Shown: positions 33,263-40,994 of the stretch, one piece after another | Numbering within the stretch: the first letter of the stretch is position 1 | How the letters are laid out: each line of letters starts with the position of its first letter | NCBI GenBank assembly: GCA_965215535.1 | Contig: OZ244063.1 | Span: 868,001 to 932,000, forward strand | DNA length: 64,000 bases | Direction of reading: 5' to 3' | Source: Bin94 sp965215535 | GTDB taxonomy: Bacteria; Gemmatimonadota; Gemmatimonadetes; Longimicrobiales; Gaopeijiaceae | Program-made: the position numbers and the translations under genes | The notes under the pieces: generated by a model | Seen by the model: the letters and a program-made list of their open reading frames with translations, nothing else | Database searches by the model: none | What the model was told of the DNA's origin: nothing

Positions 33263-33889
33263 TTACGGAAGAGAAACCCGCACCGCCATCTCGACCGCGC
33301 CGGTGACCGGATCGCCCTCAATCGTCAGCGGTTCAGGGAAATCTCTCAGGTGGGTGGAGACGAAGGCGTCGACCCCGGACAGCAGAAGGGTGAAGATGGC
33401 AACCGCCAGCCAGTCTTCGCGCTGCTCCGCGCGGGCATCGGCCAGACCGCGCAGGCGCACGATCTCTTCATTGTCGGCAAGGGCGGCCTCGATCACCTCG
33501 GGGTCATCCACTCCCTGGACAGCCAGCCCGGAGGTGATCCGATCCTCCTGGAGCGTCACCCGGTCGCGCGCGGCCCGCAACCGCCTCTGCGTCTTGAAGA
33601 CCATCCACCCGGCCAGCGCCTCGGCTCCGAAGTAGAAGGCGCCACGGGTCCGCGAACCGGTACTTGCATGGCCCCATCCCGGAATCAGCGAACCGCGCAG
33701 AAAGGCGCCGGCGGGACTGATCGGGGAGAGGGCAGCCGAATCCGGCGCAAGAGTCGCAGCCGGGCTCGGCAGCGTGTCGGGGGTTTCCTGCGCGGCGACC
33801 GCCGAAGAAAAGAGCGCGCCCGCCAGCAAAAGCCCCCCCGTCCGGAGCGCGGTGGCGGCCCCCATGTCCGTGCATCGTCTCATCTTCAT
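33263..33889 (-). CDS. DUF5683-like envelope protein
   Basis: 208 aa with a signal peptide (cleavage after SAVAA). The mature part carries FLRGSLIPGWGHASTGSRTRGAFYFGAEALAGWMVF, the GSxIPGxGQ(x)YxGxxxxG pattern of DUF5683 proteins, and a membrane-anchoring helix at LAVAIFTLLLSGVDAFVS. It is the last gene of a two-gene unit with the lipid kinase, three bases downstream of it. Function unknown; the family is common in Gemmatimonadota and Bacteroidota. Confidence 0.65.
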   Translation of the reverse strand: MKMRRCTDMGAATALRTGGLLLAGALFSSAVAAQETPDTLPSPAATLAPDSAALSPISPAGAFLRGSLIPGWGHASTGSRTRGAFYFGAEALAGWMVFKTQRRLRAARDRVTLQEDRITSGLAVQGVDDPEVIEAALADNEEIVRLRGLADARAEQREDWLAVAIFTLLLSGVDAFVSTHLRDFPEPLTIEGDPVTGAVEMAVRVSLP

Positions 33890-33892
33890 GCC

Positions 33893-34837
33893 CTACCGGC
33901 CCTCGCCGCCCAAGTTCGGCACCATCACCGGAAGCGCGGCCGGCACCACCTCCACGCGCAGCTCGCGAACCGGATCGGGGACGATCTCGCCATCGACCTC
34001 GAAGTGAAATGGATCGCCATGCGGACGCCGCACGATCGCACGCTGCAACCGCCCGGTCGAGACTGGCGACGAATCGCCGTGGCGTCCCCGAATGACTTTC
34101 GGGACCAGATCCAGGAAGCGAATCCACCCGAGCGACCCGACATGACAGAGGTCGAGGCGGCCATCGGTCGCGCTGGCCTGCGGGTTGATCCGGAATCCCC
34201 CTCCAATCGATGGACCCACAGTGATCACCGCAATCATCGTCGGCCCCTGCACGCTCCACCCCTCATCGCTGTCGGCATCGATCTCGATCGCCAATGCCTG
34301 CGGCCGAAAGGAGATCATCGCGCTCACCAGCGCGGCCAGGTATTGCAGCAGACCCGGAAAGCGCCGAAAGCGGCTGCGACAGTTCAGAATGTCCACATCG
34401 ATTCCCGTTCCCAGAAGATTGACAAAGATCCGTTCGCCGCCCTCCCACCGCACCCGTCCCACATCGAAGCGCTCGACCCTGCCGGTCAGAAGGGTCGCCA
34501 CCACGCCCTGGATCCCGGAACTCCGATCGATCATGCGGAAAAAATCGTTGCCGGTGCCCACCGGATACAGAAGAAGCGGAGGGATGGGTCCGGCCTCGAC
34601 ACCAACCAGCCCCTGCGCAACCTCGTGAATGCTGCCATCGCCACCCACCACAATCAGGCGGTCGATGCGGTCGGCAATCGCTGCCCGCGCCAGATGCGAT
34701 CCATGACCCGGAGCCTCGGTGAAGCGTGGCTCGACGGCGATGCCCTGCGCGTTCAGAGCGCTGAAGAGCCTCGAGGCAGCCCTCCTGCCCCGGCCCCCGG
34801 ATGCTGCGGGATTGACGATGGCGCGGATGCGGTTCAT
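33893..34837 (-). CDS. diacylglycerol kinase-family lipid kinase
   Basis: 314 aa. MNRIRAIVNPAASGGRG is the DAGK start (VNPxSGxG), IVVGGDGSIHEVAQGL the catalytic GGDGT-type loop, PVGTGNDFFRM the GTxNDxAR loop, and the C-terminal half (GGGFRINPQASATDGRLDLC) carries the D/G pair of the YegS/DgkB lid. It phosphorylates diacylglycerol or a related lipid with ATP. Position beside envelope genes fits lipid recycling. It lies 120 bp downstream of tRNA-Sec on the same strand. Confidence 0.9.
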   Translation of the reverse strand: MNRIRAIVNPAASGGRGRRAASRLFSALNAQGIAVEPRFTEAPGHGSHLARAAIADRIDRLIVVGGDGSIHEVAQGLVGVEAGPIPPLLLYPVGTGNDFFRMIDRSSGIQGVVATLLTGRVERFDVGRVRWEGGERIFVNLLGTGIDVDILNCRSRFRRFPGLLQYLAALVSAMISFRPQALAIEIDADSDEGWSVQGPTMIAVITVGPSIGGGFRINPQASATDGRLDLCHVGSLGWIRFLDLVPKVIRGRHGDSSPVSTGRLQRAIVRRPHGDPFHFEVDGEIVPDPVRELRVEVVPAALPVMVPNLGGEGR

Positions 34838-34960
34838 GGCATGTGGGAAGGGAGGACTGGCCGCTCCTGCACCGGTATGGGGGGTATGGAATGGGACGAT
34901 CGCCAGGGCGGGCGCACTCTTGCCGGAGGGGAAGCCCGGGGGGGACCTCCTCTCTGCGGT

Positions 34961-35056
34961 GGCGGAGGCGTGTGGGAATCGAACCCACCCACCCGGGTTT
35001 CAGCCGGGCACACTGGTTTTGAAGACCAGACGGGACACCAGCCCCGATCCGCCTCC
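34961..35056 (-). tRNA. selC: tRNA-Sec (selenocysteine, anticodon TCA)
   Basis: 96 nt on the minus strand including an encoded CCA. The acceptor GGAGGCG pairs with CGCCTCC and the discriminator is G. The anticodon arm CTGGT-CTTCAAA-ACCAG gives TCA. A long variable arm (CCCGG-CTGAAA-CCGGG) and a D arm CGGG...CCCG are as in bacterial tRNA-Sec, and the T loop is TTCGATT. It implies that this genome reads some TGA codons as selenocysteine; SelA, SelB and SelD are not in the window. Confidence 0.93.
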
Positions 35057-35336
35057 CCCTGACAGCGCAGCGCACAGTGATCCGGCGGCGCTCGCCACAT
35101 CGCCCGCCGTGGTCCGCAACCTGCCGGATTCGCGCACATCGCGCGCATCGACAGTCACGCCCTGTGCAACAAAAGCCGGACAGCGATCATCCGCACCCCG
35201 CAATTTGCAGGATCCGCAGCCGAATGCCACCCCCGGCAATCCGTGAACGCGATGCCGCGTGTTGTTCTCTCGCTGGCGAAACAAACGTTTCTTCCCGCGC
35301 TGTACAGATCGGAGCCGCACGAGTGTGAACCCTTCT
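35057..35336. other. intergenic region, no gene supported
   Basis: 280 bp between tRNA-Sec and the PlsC-like gene, both on the minus strand. Open frames cross it but resemble nothing I recognise and have no plausible start. It may hold the tRNA-Sec promoter. Confidence 0.4.
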
Positions 35337-36794
35337 TTAGCGATCGCGTCGCCGTGCCAGCCCCTCGTCCCCCGCCCTCTCCTCGCGCTGCCACAGCCGC
35401 TCCAGGCGCTCGATGGCACCGACGATCCCGGAGCGAAGCAGGGCAACGCGCCGCCGCTGCCCGGGATGGCGCCACAGACGGAAGATGAGCACCGCATCAT
35501 CGTGGAGTTCGCGCGCCAGATCGCGCCACCGGATCGCCACAAGGCCCAACAGAGGAGCCAGCAGCGCCGCCCCGAGAGCCACGCCCGGCCCGGCCGCCAG
35601 GTAGGCGGCCACCGTCCACGCCAGCCAGGCCAGCGCCGAACCGGCCATCAGCGCCGCCAGGGCCATCGTCGCGGTCAGCTCCAGTTCGGGGCGCCGACGA
35701 CGAATGACCAGACCGGGCAGACGGGTCGCGGGAGCCCAAAGCGCAATCCCCGCAATCGCGAGGGGCAGCCCGAAGAGCAGCGCCGGACCGCGCGCCAGAA
35801 GGTATCGCAGCGCCGAGCCGACCGACGGGCGAGGGAGCACATTCGCCTCGGCAACGCCCAACTCGGCACTCAGGGCCATGTATTCCTCCAGCGCCTTCAC
35901 CAGGGCATCGTACTCCTGTGGGTGACGGCGACGCAGCCATGCCATCCCCCGCGCAAAGCGCTGCAGACGCGGAAAGCGGACGCCGAGCGGTTCGTGCGGG
36001 CGGACAGGAAGTCGTCGCCATTCCTGCATGTAGAGCTGTTCCGCCACCTCAACCAGAATGCGGTCGCGGTGGCGCTCGAAGTTCAGCGTCTGCCTGCGAA
36101 TTCCCCGCTCGATCCGGGCCGTCAGCGCGCGCGCCGCCGCTACGGGGTCATCTACCCAGAGCTCCTGCAGATCCCGGCAGCCAAAAGGTTCGCCAAAGCG
36201 CACCGCCACATGGGTGCGGGCCCGCTCCTTGCGCGAATAGGTCATCCCCACCGGAACAATTGCAAGGTCCAGTCTCCACTGCATGCGGGCCTCGGCCAGG
36301 AGCGCAATGCGGGCCGCGCCGGTGCGAAATTCGGCCAGCCGCGCCCCGGAATGGCTCTTCCCCTCGGGGTAGATTTGGATTGCGCCGCCCCGATGCAGCA
36401 CCGCCACCGCCGAATCAAACATCTCCTCGTTGCGGTGCATGGAATCGGGGTCGTCCTCTCTGCGGTAGATCGGGATTCCCCCCAGCACGCGCAGAACCGG
36501 GCCCAGAAGGAGGCGATCGAAGAGGGGCGCGCGCGCAAGGGGACGGGCGATCCGTTCGCTGCACCGATAGACCAGAACCGGATCGAGAAGGCTGTTGGGG
36601 TGATTGACAGCGAGCAGAAGCGGCCCGGGAGGCACCGGGGGGCCGCAGCGATCGACGCGGTAGTAGAGCGATGCAATTCGTCCCGCCGCCCGGGTCAGAA
36701 TGGTGGGAAGCCGCCCGCTGGAGCCGCCCCTTCCCGAGGTATTCGGGGAGGACGCCCCCTCACCCGGCCTCGCGGTCTCCCCGGCGTTCGGCAT
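35337..36794 (-). CDS. PlsC-like 1-acyl-glycerophosphate acyltransferase
   Basis: 485 aa, about twice the usual PlsC size. The acyltransferase domain (about 35-280) shows NHPNSLLDP (the NHx4D catalytic motif), GGIPIYRR, and IYPEGKSHSG (the FPEGxS-type motif). The C-terminal half has four hydrophobic helices, including ALLFGLPLAIAGIALWAP and two later segments, so the enzyme is membrane-anchored. It is expected to acylate lysophosphatidic acid. ATG 36794 begins before a low-complexity stretch, so the true start may be later. Divergent from deoC. Confidence 0.82.
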   Translation of the reverse strand: MPNAGETARPGEGASSPNTSGRGGSSGRLPTILTRAAGRIASLYYRVDRCGPPVPPGPLLLAVNHPNSLLDPVLVYRCSERIARPLARAPLFDRLLLGPVLRVLGGIPIYRREDDPDSMHRNEEMFDSAVAVLHRGGAIQIYPEGKSHSGARLAEFRTGAARIALLAEARMQWRLDLAIVPVGMTYSRKERARTHVAVRFGEPFGCRDLQELWVDDPVAAARALTARIERGIRRQTLNFERHRDRILVEVAEQLYMQEWRRLPVRPHEPLGVRFPRLQRFARGMAWLRRRHPQEYDALVKALEEYMALSAELGVAEANVLPRPSVGSALRYLLARGPALLFGLPLAIAGIALWAPATRLPGLVIRRRRPELELTATMALAALMAGSALAWLAWTVAAYLAAGPGVALGAALLAPLLGLVAIRWRDLARELHDDAVLIFRLWRHPGQRRRVALLRSGIVGAIERLERLWQREERAGDEGLARRRDR

Positions 36795-36903
36795 TTCCCT
36801 GCGGTCCGCCGGCGCTATCTTGACCGGTTCCCTCACGCTTCGCTCCCCACTCCTCAGCGCGCTCCCCTGCGCCCTGCGTTCCGAGGTCCACCCACCGCCA
36901 TCC

Positions 36904-37905
36904 ATGACGATCACCGCCCCCTCAGCGACCGGCCCCGCAGCCGCGACCGTCTCTGCCGGCACGCGCAACCCCGGAATGCCCTTCGATCCCGCCGAGGTGC
37001 ATCGCATTCGGGTCAACCGCGCCGCAGCCGACCAGCGGGCCGCGACCCTGGTCCGACGGCGTTCGCTGAAGGGGGCCTGGCAGATCAACTGGCTTCTGCG
37101 CTGTATCGCCATGATGGATCTGACGACCCTGGCCGGCGACGACACCCCCGGGCGCGTCCGCCGTCTCTGCGGCAAGGCTCGCCGTCCGGTGCGCCCCGAA
37201 ATTCTGCACGCGCTCGAGATCGACGCCAGTGCGGTGAGGGTTGGGGCCGTATGCGTCTACCATGATCTGATTGCGACGGCCCGCGAAGCGTTGGCCGGAA
37301 GCGGAATTGCGGTTGCAGCGGTCTCCACCGGCTTTCCGGCCGGTCTCTCGAGTCTGAAGCTCCGGCTGGCCGAGATTCGCGAATCGGTGGCTGCGGGAGC
37401 CGACGAGATCGATGTCGTCATCACGCGGGGACTGGTGCTGCGAGGAGAATGGGAGGAATTGTACAGCGAGATCGCCGCCTTTCGCGAAGCCTGCGGCGAG
37501 GCCCATCTCAAGGTAATTCTGGGAACCGGAGAGCTGGGAACGCTGGCCAATGTACAGCGGGCGGCCATGGTGGCAATGATGGCGGGTGCAGATTTTGTCA
37601 AGACCTCAACGGGCAAGGAGCGCGTGAATGCCACCCTTCCGGTCGGACTGGTTCTGGCTCGCGCAATCCGCGAATACCGCAGAACGACTGGCATTGCGGT
37701 CGGACTCAAGGCAGCCGGGGGAATCGCCACCGCCCGCGACGCCCTCGCCTGGCTGATTCTGCTGCGCGAGGAGCTTGGCCCCCACTGGATGCACCCCGAA
37801 CGCTTCCGCTTTGGTGCGAGTTCGCTGCTGGCCGACATCGAACGGCAGCTTGAACACCATGCAACCGGTCGCTATTCCGCCTTCCACCGTCATCCGCTGG
37901 GGTAG
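36904..37905 (+). CDS. deoC: deoxyribose-phosphate aldolase
   Basis: 333 aa class I aldolase, cleaving 2-deoxyribose-5-phosphate to glyceraldehyde-3-phosphate and acetaldehyde. Lys233 in DFVKTSTGK is the Schiff-base residue and Lys269 in GLKAAGGI the partner; DEIDVVITRG holds the catalytic Asp. It is longer than the bacterial norm (220-260 aa), with an N-terminal extension like the eukaryote-type DERA. It is followed by an aldehyde dehydrogenase gene after 7 bp, giving an obvious acetaldehyde-disposal pair. Confidence 0.93.
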   Translation: MTITAPSATGPAAATVSAGTRNPGMPFDPAEVHRIRVNRAAADQRAATLVRRRSLKGAWQINWLLRCIAMMDLTTLAGDDTPGRVRRLCGKARRPVRPEILHALEIDASAVRVGAVCVYHDLIATAREALAGSGIAVAAVSTGFPAGLSSLKLRLAEIRESVAAGADEIDVVITRGLVLRGEWEELYSEIAAFREACGEAHLKVILGTGELGTLANVQRAAMVAMMAGADFVKTSTGKERVNATLPVGLVLARAIREYRRTTGIAVGLKAAGGIATARDALAWLILLREELGPHWMHPERFRFGASSLLADIERQLEHHATGRYSAFHRHPLG

Positions 37906-37912
37906 ATTGCCA

Positions 37913-40288
37913 ATGAACGACATCTTTCATGCTCCGGGATATGGTCCTGCTCCCGAAGACCCCACCCTGGCCCTGGAGTGGCTGCAGGGGGGCGAACGCA
38001 CCTTCGGCCACTGGATCGGGGGAGTGGAAGAGGAGGGAGCCGGGTCGGTGCACGAAACCCGCTGCCCCGCCGATGGCCGCCCCCTGGGAAGATTCCGCTA
38101 CGGCGACCGCTCCGACGTGGAGCGCGCGGTGAATGCCGCCCAGGTCGCGCTGCCGCTCTGGCAGGGGCTGGGCGCACATGGCCGCGCGCGTCACCTCTAC
38201 CGCCTTTCGCGGCGACTGCACAGGCATGCCCGCCTCTTTGCCGTCCTCGAAGCGCTGGACAATGGCAAGCCCATCCGTGAAGCGCGCGATCTCGACATTC
38301 CCCTGGCGGTGCGGCACTTTCAGCACCATGCGGGGTGGGCCGAGCTGCTGTCCACCGAGTTTTCGGACTACGAGGCGCTGGGGGTCGTCGGCCAGATCAT
38401 CCCTTGGAACTTTCCCCTCCTCATGCTGGCCTGGAAGGTGGCGCCCGCTCTGGCTGCCGGGAACACGGTGGTGCTCAAGCCGGCCGAATACACGCCCCTG
38501 ACTGCGCTGCTCTTTGCCGAAATCGCCCACGATGCGGGGCTTCCCCCGGGGGTGCTGAATGTCGTCACCGGCGATGGAGCGACCGGAGCCGCGCTGGTGC
38601 GCCATCCCGGGCTGGCGAAGATCGCCTTTACCGGCTCCACCGAGGTCGGTCGCGAGATCCGTCGCGCCACCGCAGGCCGCAGCATTCATCTGTCGCTGGA
38701 GCTGGGGGGGAAATCCCCCTTTGTCGTCTTCGCAAGCGCCGATCTCGATGCAGCGGTCGAGGGCGTGGTCGATGGGGTGTGGCTCAATCAGGGCGAGGTT
38801 TGCTGCGCAGGCTCGCGACTCCTGGCCGACGAGAGCATCGCAGAGCGCCTTCACGAGCGGCTGCGGGCGCGGATGGAGCGGATTCGGGTCGGACACCCGC
38901 TCGACAAGGGCACCGACATGGGAGCGATCGTCGATCAAAGTCAGGTCGAGCGCATCGACAGCTATCTGCAGAGCGCAATCGCAGATGGGGCCAGGGTGCT
39001 GCAACCCGCACGAACTCTTCCGAGTGGCGGCTGCTTTGTTCCGCCAACGCTCTGCGCCGGTGCGCCGCCCTCGAGCCGCATCGTCACCGATGAGATTTTC
39101 GGGCCGGTTCTGGTCAGCCAGAGCTTCCGCACCCCGGCCGAGGCGGTCGCGCTGGCCAACGACACCCGCTACGGACTTGCCGCCAGCCTGTGGACCGAGG
39201 ATCTGAGCCTGGCCATGGAGGTGGCGCCGCAAATTCGGGCCGGAACGGTGTGGATCAACTGCACGAATCGCTTCGATGCGGCGGCCGGGTTCGGGGGGTA
39301 CCGCGAATCGGGATTCGGGCGCGAAGGCGGTCGCGAGGGAATGCGCGAATACCTGAAACCGGTGGCGCGGGCGCCGAAGCCGCAGCCAGATCACGCCGGG
39401 AACGCACGCAGCGAAGCGCCGGGAGCACAGCCGGGCGACGCCATCGACCGGACCCGCAAGCTCTGGATCGGAGGACGGGGGCGCCGTCCCGATGGGGGAC
39501 ATTCACTGACGGTGCGCGACGCCGGGGGCGTGGCGATCGCCGATATCCCGCGTGGCGGCCGCAAGGATGTGCGCGATGCGGTCGAGGCCGCGGGCCGGGC
39601 ACGCGCCGGCTGGGCCGCTGCGACCGCCTACCTGCGCGCGCAGATCCTCTACTTTGTCGCCGAAAATCTGAGTGCGCGCGCCGAAGAGTTCGCCGAACTG
39701 ATCTCTCGCTCGACCGGCGCAACGAAGAAGGCCGCCACTGCCGAGGTGGAGGCCGCGCTGAGGTCGCTCTTCACCTTCGCGGCCCTGGCAGACAAGCACG
39801 ATGGGCGGGTCCATGCGACCCCCTTCCGCAATGTGACCTTCGCCATGCACGAGCCGGTGGGAGTGGTGGGGATTCGCTGCGGAGCGGATGCGCCGCTGGC
39901 CGGGATCGTCGGTCCCGTCGCAGCCGCACTGGCCGGGGGAAATGTGGTGGTGGCTGCGCCCTGCGAAGAGGCCCCCCTGCCCGCTCTTGAGCTTGTCCAG
40001 ATCCTGGAGGCGTCGGATATCCCGCCCGGAACGGTCAACATCGTTTCGGGATTGCACCGCGAAGTGCTCCCCACCATGGCCGCCCACGACGATGTGGAGC
40101 AGCTCTGGGATTTCGTCGGCGACGCTCTCTCCGGCGAGGCGGAAGAGGCCTCGGCAGGCAATCTCAAGCGCACCTGGGTCGATCGCGAGGGGGTGGTGGA
40201 CTGGAGAGCGCTCACGGCTCCGGCGATCGATGCGCTTCTGGCCCACGGCGTTCAGGTCAAGAATATCTGGGTGCCCTACGGGAGCTGA
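37913..40288 (+). CDS. ALDH16-like tandem aldehyde dehydrogenase
   Basis: 791 aa. Residues 1-490 form a complete aldehyde dehydrogenase: IIPWNFPLLMLAWK, LELGGKSP with Glu263, and GEVCCAG with the catalytic Cys at 297 or 298. A linker of about 30 Ala/Gly/Arg residues leads to a second domain (about 515-791) starting LWIGGRGRRPDGG, with HEPVGVVGIRCGADAPL but no catalytic Cys or ELGGK segment. This split matches the ALDH16 family, whose second domain is inactive. The gene starts 7 bp after deoC, so oxidation of acetaldehyde from deoxyribose breakdown is the likely role. Confidence 0.88.
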   Translation: MNDIFHAPGYGPAPEDPTLALEWLQGGERTFGHWIGGVEEEGAGSVHETRCPADGRPLGRFRYGDRSDVERAVNAAQVALPLWQGLGAHGRARHLYRLSRRLHRHARLFAVLEALDNGKPIREARDLDIPLAVRHFQHHAGWAELLSTEFSDYEALGVVGQIIPWNFPLLMLAWKVAPALAAGNTVVLKPAEYTPLTALLFAEIAHDAGLPPGVLNVVTGDGATGAALVRHPGLAKIAFTGSTEVGREIRRATAGRSIHLSLELGGKSPFVVFASADLDAAVEGVVDGVWLNQGEVCCAGSRLLADESIAERLHERLRARMERIRVGHPLDKGTDMGAIVDQSQVERIDSYLQSAIADGARVLQPARTLPSGGCFVPPTLCAGAPPSSRIVTDEIFGPVLVSQSFRTPAEAVALANDTRYGLAASLWTEDLSLAMEVAPQIRAGTVWINCTNRFDAAAGFGGYRESGFGREGGREGMREYLKPVARAPKPQPDHAGNARSEAPGAQPGDAIDRTRKLWIGGRGRRPDGGHSLTVRDAGGVAIADIPRGGRKDVRDAVEAAGRARAGWAAATAYLRAQILYFVAENLSARAEEFAELISRSTGATKKAATAEVEAALRSLFTFAALADKHDGRVHATPFRNVTFAMHEPVGVVGIRCGADAPLAGIVGPVAAALAGGNVVVAAPCEEAPLPALELVQILEASDIPPGTVNIVSGLHREVLPTMAAHDDVEQLWDFVGDALSGEAEEASAGNLKRTWVDREGVVDWRALTAPAIDALLAHGVQVKNIWVPYGS

Positions 40289-40453
40289 CGAGCCTGCGCC
40301 CCACGCCGTCGGCAGGCGCCCGCAGAGACCCCGGCCCGCGCTCGGCACCGAGTTCGCGGACAGGCAACGATCTCACCCACGGTCCGCCCGGCGCCTGACT
40401 GTGGAACCCATCCGCGCACACCCGGCAGAGGGGATCCGCCGGCCGGATTTCCG

Positions 40454-40846
40454 CTACCGGCGCAGCAACGAGCGGTAAAGCGGGTTCTGAACCGCGAGAT
40501 AGACGGTTTCGCCCGGCCCCACCGACACCCGGTTGGTGGTAAAGTCCTCGCCGGCCAGGATATCGATGCGAATCCTCAGATCATCGACCGTGGCCCAGCT
40601 CAACTCGAAGGATGCGCGGCTGTTTCCCTGCACCACGCCCAGACGCCGCTCCCCACGCGCCACCGCGCGCAGCGTGGCCTCGTTGAAGTTGTTGTTCTCG
40701 ACATTGATGCGGATGCTCCGGGCCGAACCCGTTCTTCCCTCAAAGGGATTGTCGGGGGTCCGCGAACCTCCGCACCCCGCAACCAGCAGGATCGAGAGGA
40801 GCGCACCCGGCAGGAGCGCCCGCCAAAGCCTCGCACGACGGTTCAT
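40454..40846 (-). CDS. small lipoprotein, unknown
   Basis: 130 aa. The signal peptide MNRRARLWRALLPGALLSILLVAGC ends in lipobox VAGC. The mature part (RSIRINVENNNFNEATLRAVARGERRLGVVQGNSRASFELSWATVDDLRIRIDILAGEDF) is beta-rich with two halves separated by a Gly/Asn turn, and could be a small immunoglobulin-like fold. The ATG at 40846 is preferred over a start nine codons upstream. Convergent with the dehydrogenase gene on the other strand and separated from the BNR protein by 150 bp. Confidence 0.65.
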   Translation of the reverse strand: MNRRARLWRALLPGALLSILLVAGCGGSRTPDNPFEGRTGSARSIRINVENNNFNEATLRAVARGERRLGVVQGNSRASFELSWATVDDLRIRIDILAGEDFTTNRVSVGPGETVYLAVQNPLYRSLLRR

Positions 40847-40994
40847 CGCTTCATTTTCCCTTCCTTCGATCAATCACCGACGCCTGCAGCGCCCGACCAG
40901 CCTGCCCTGAATCTCCCTCCGCCCGGGCAGCACGTCCGCACATGCGGCGCAGCCACCCGGGCATTCGGCAGGATCGTCCTCCAGGAGGCGCGGA

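Noticed and set aside
31367..35062. Very long open frame (over 1200 codons) on the plus strand
   Set aside because: It runs antisense to LptE, the lipoprotein, DUF5683 and lipid kinase genes and has low-complexity composition. High GC keeps the antisense frame open; it matches no protein family.
35000..35542. Minus-strand open frame with a CGSC motif across tRNA-Sec
   Set aside because: It runs through the tRNA gene, lacks a plausible start and shows no recognisable domain.
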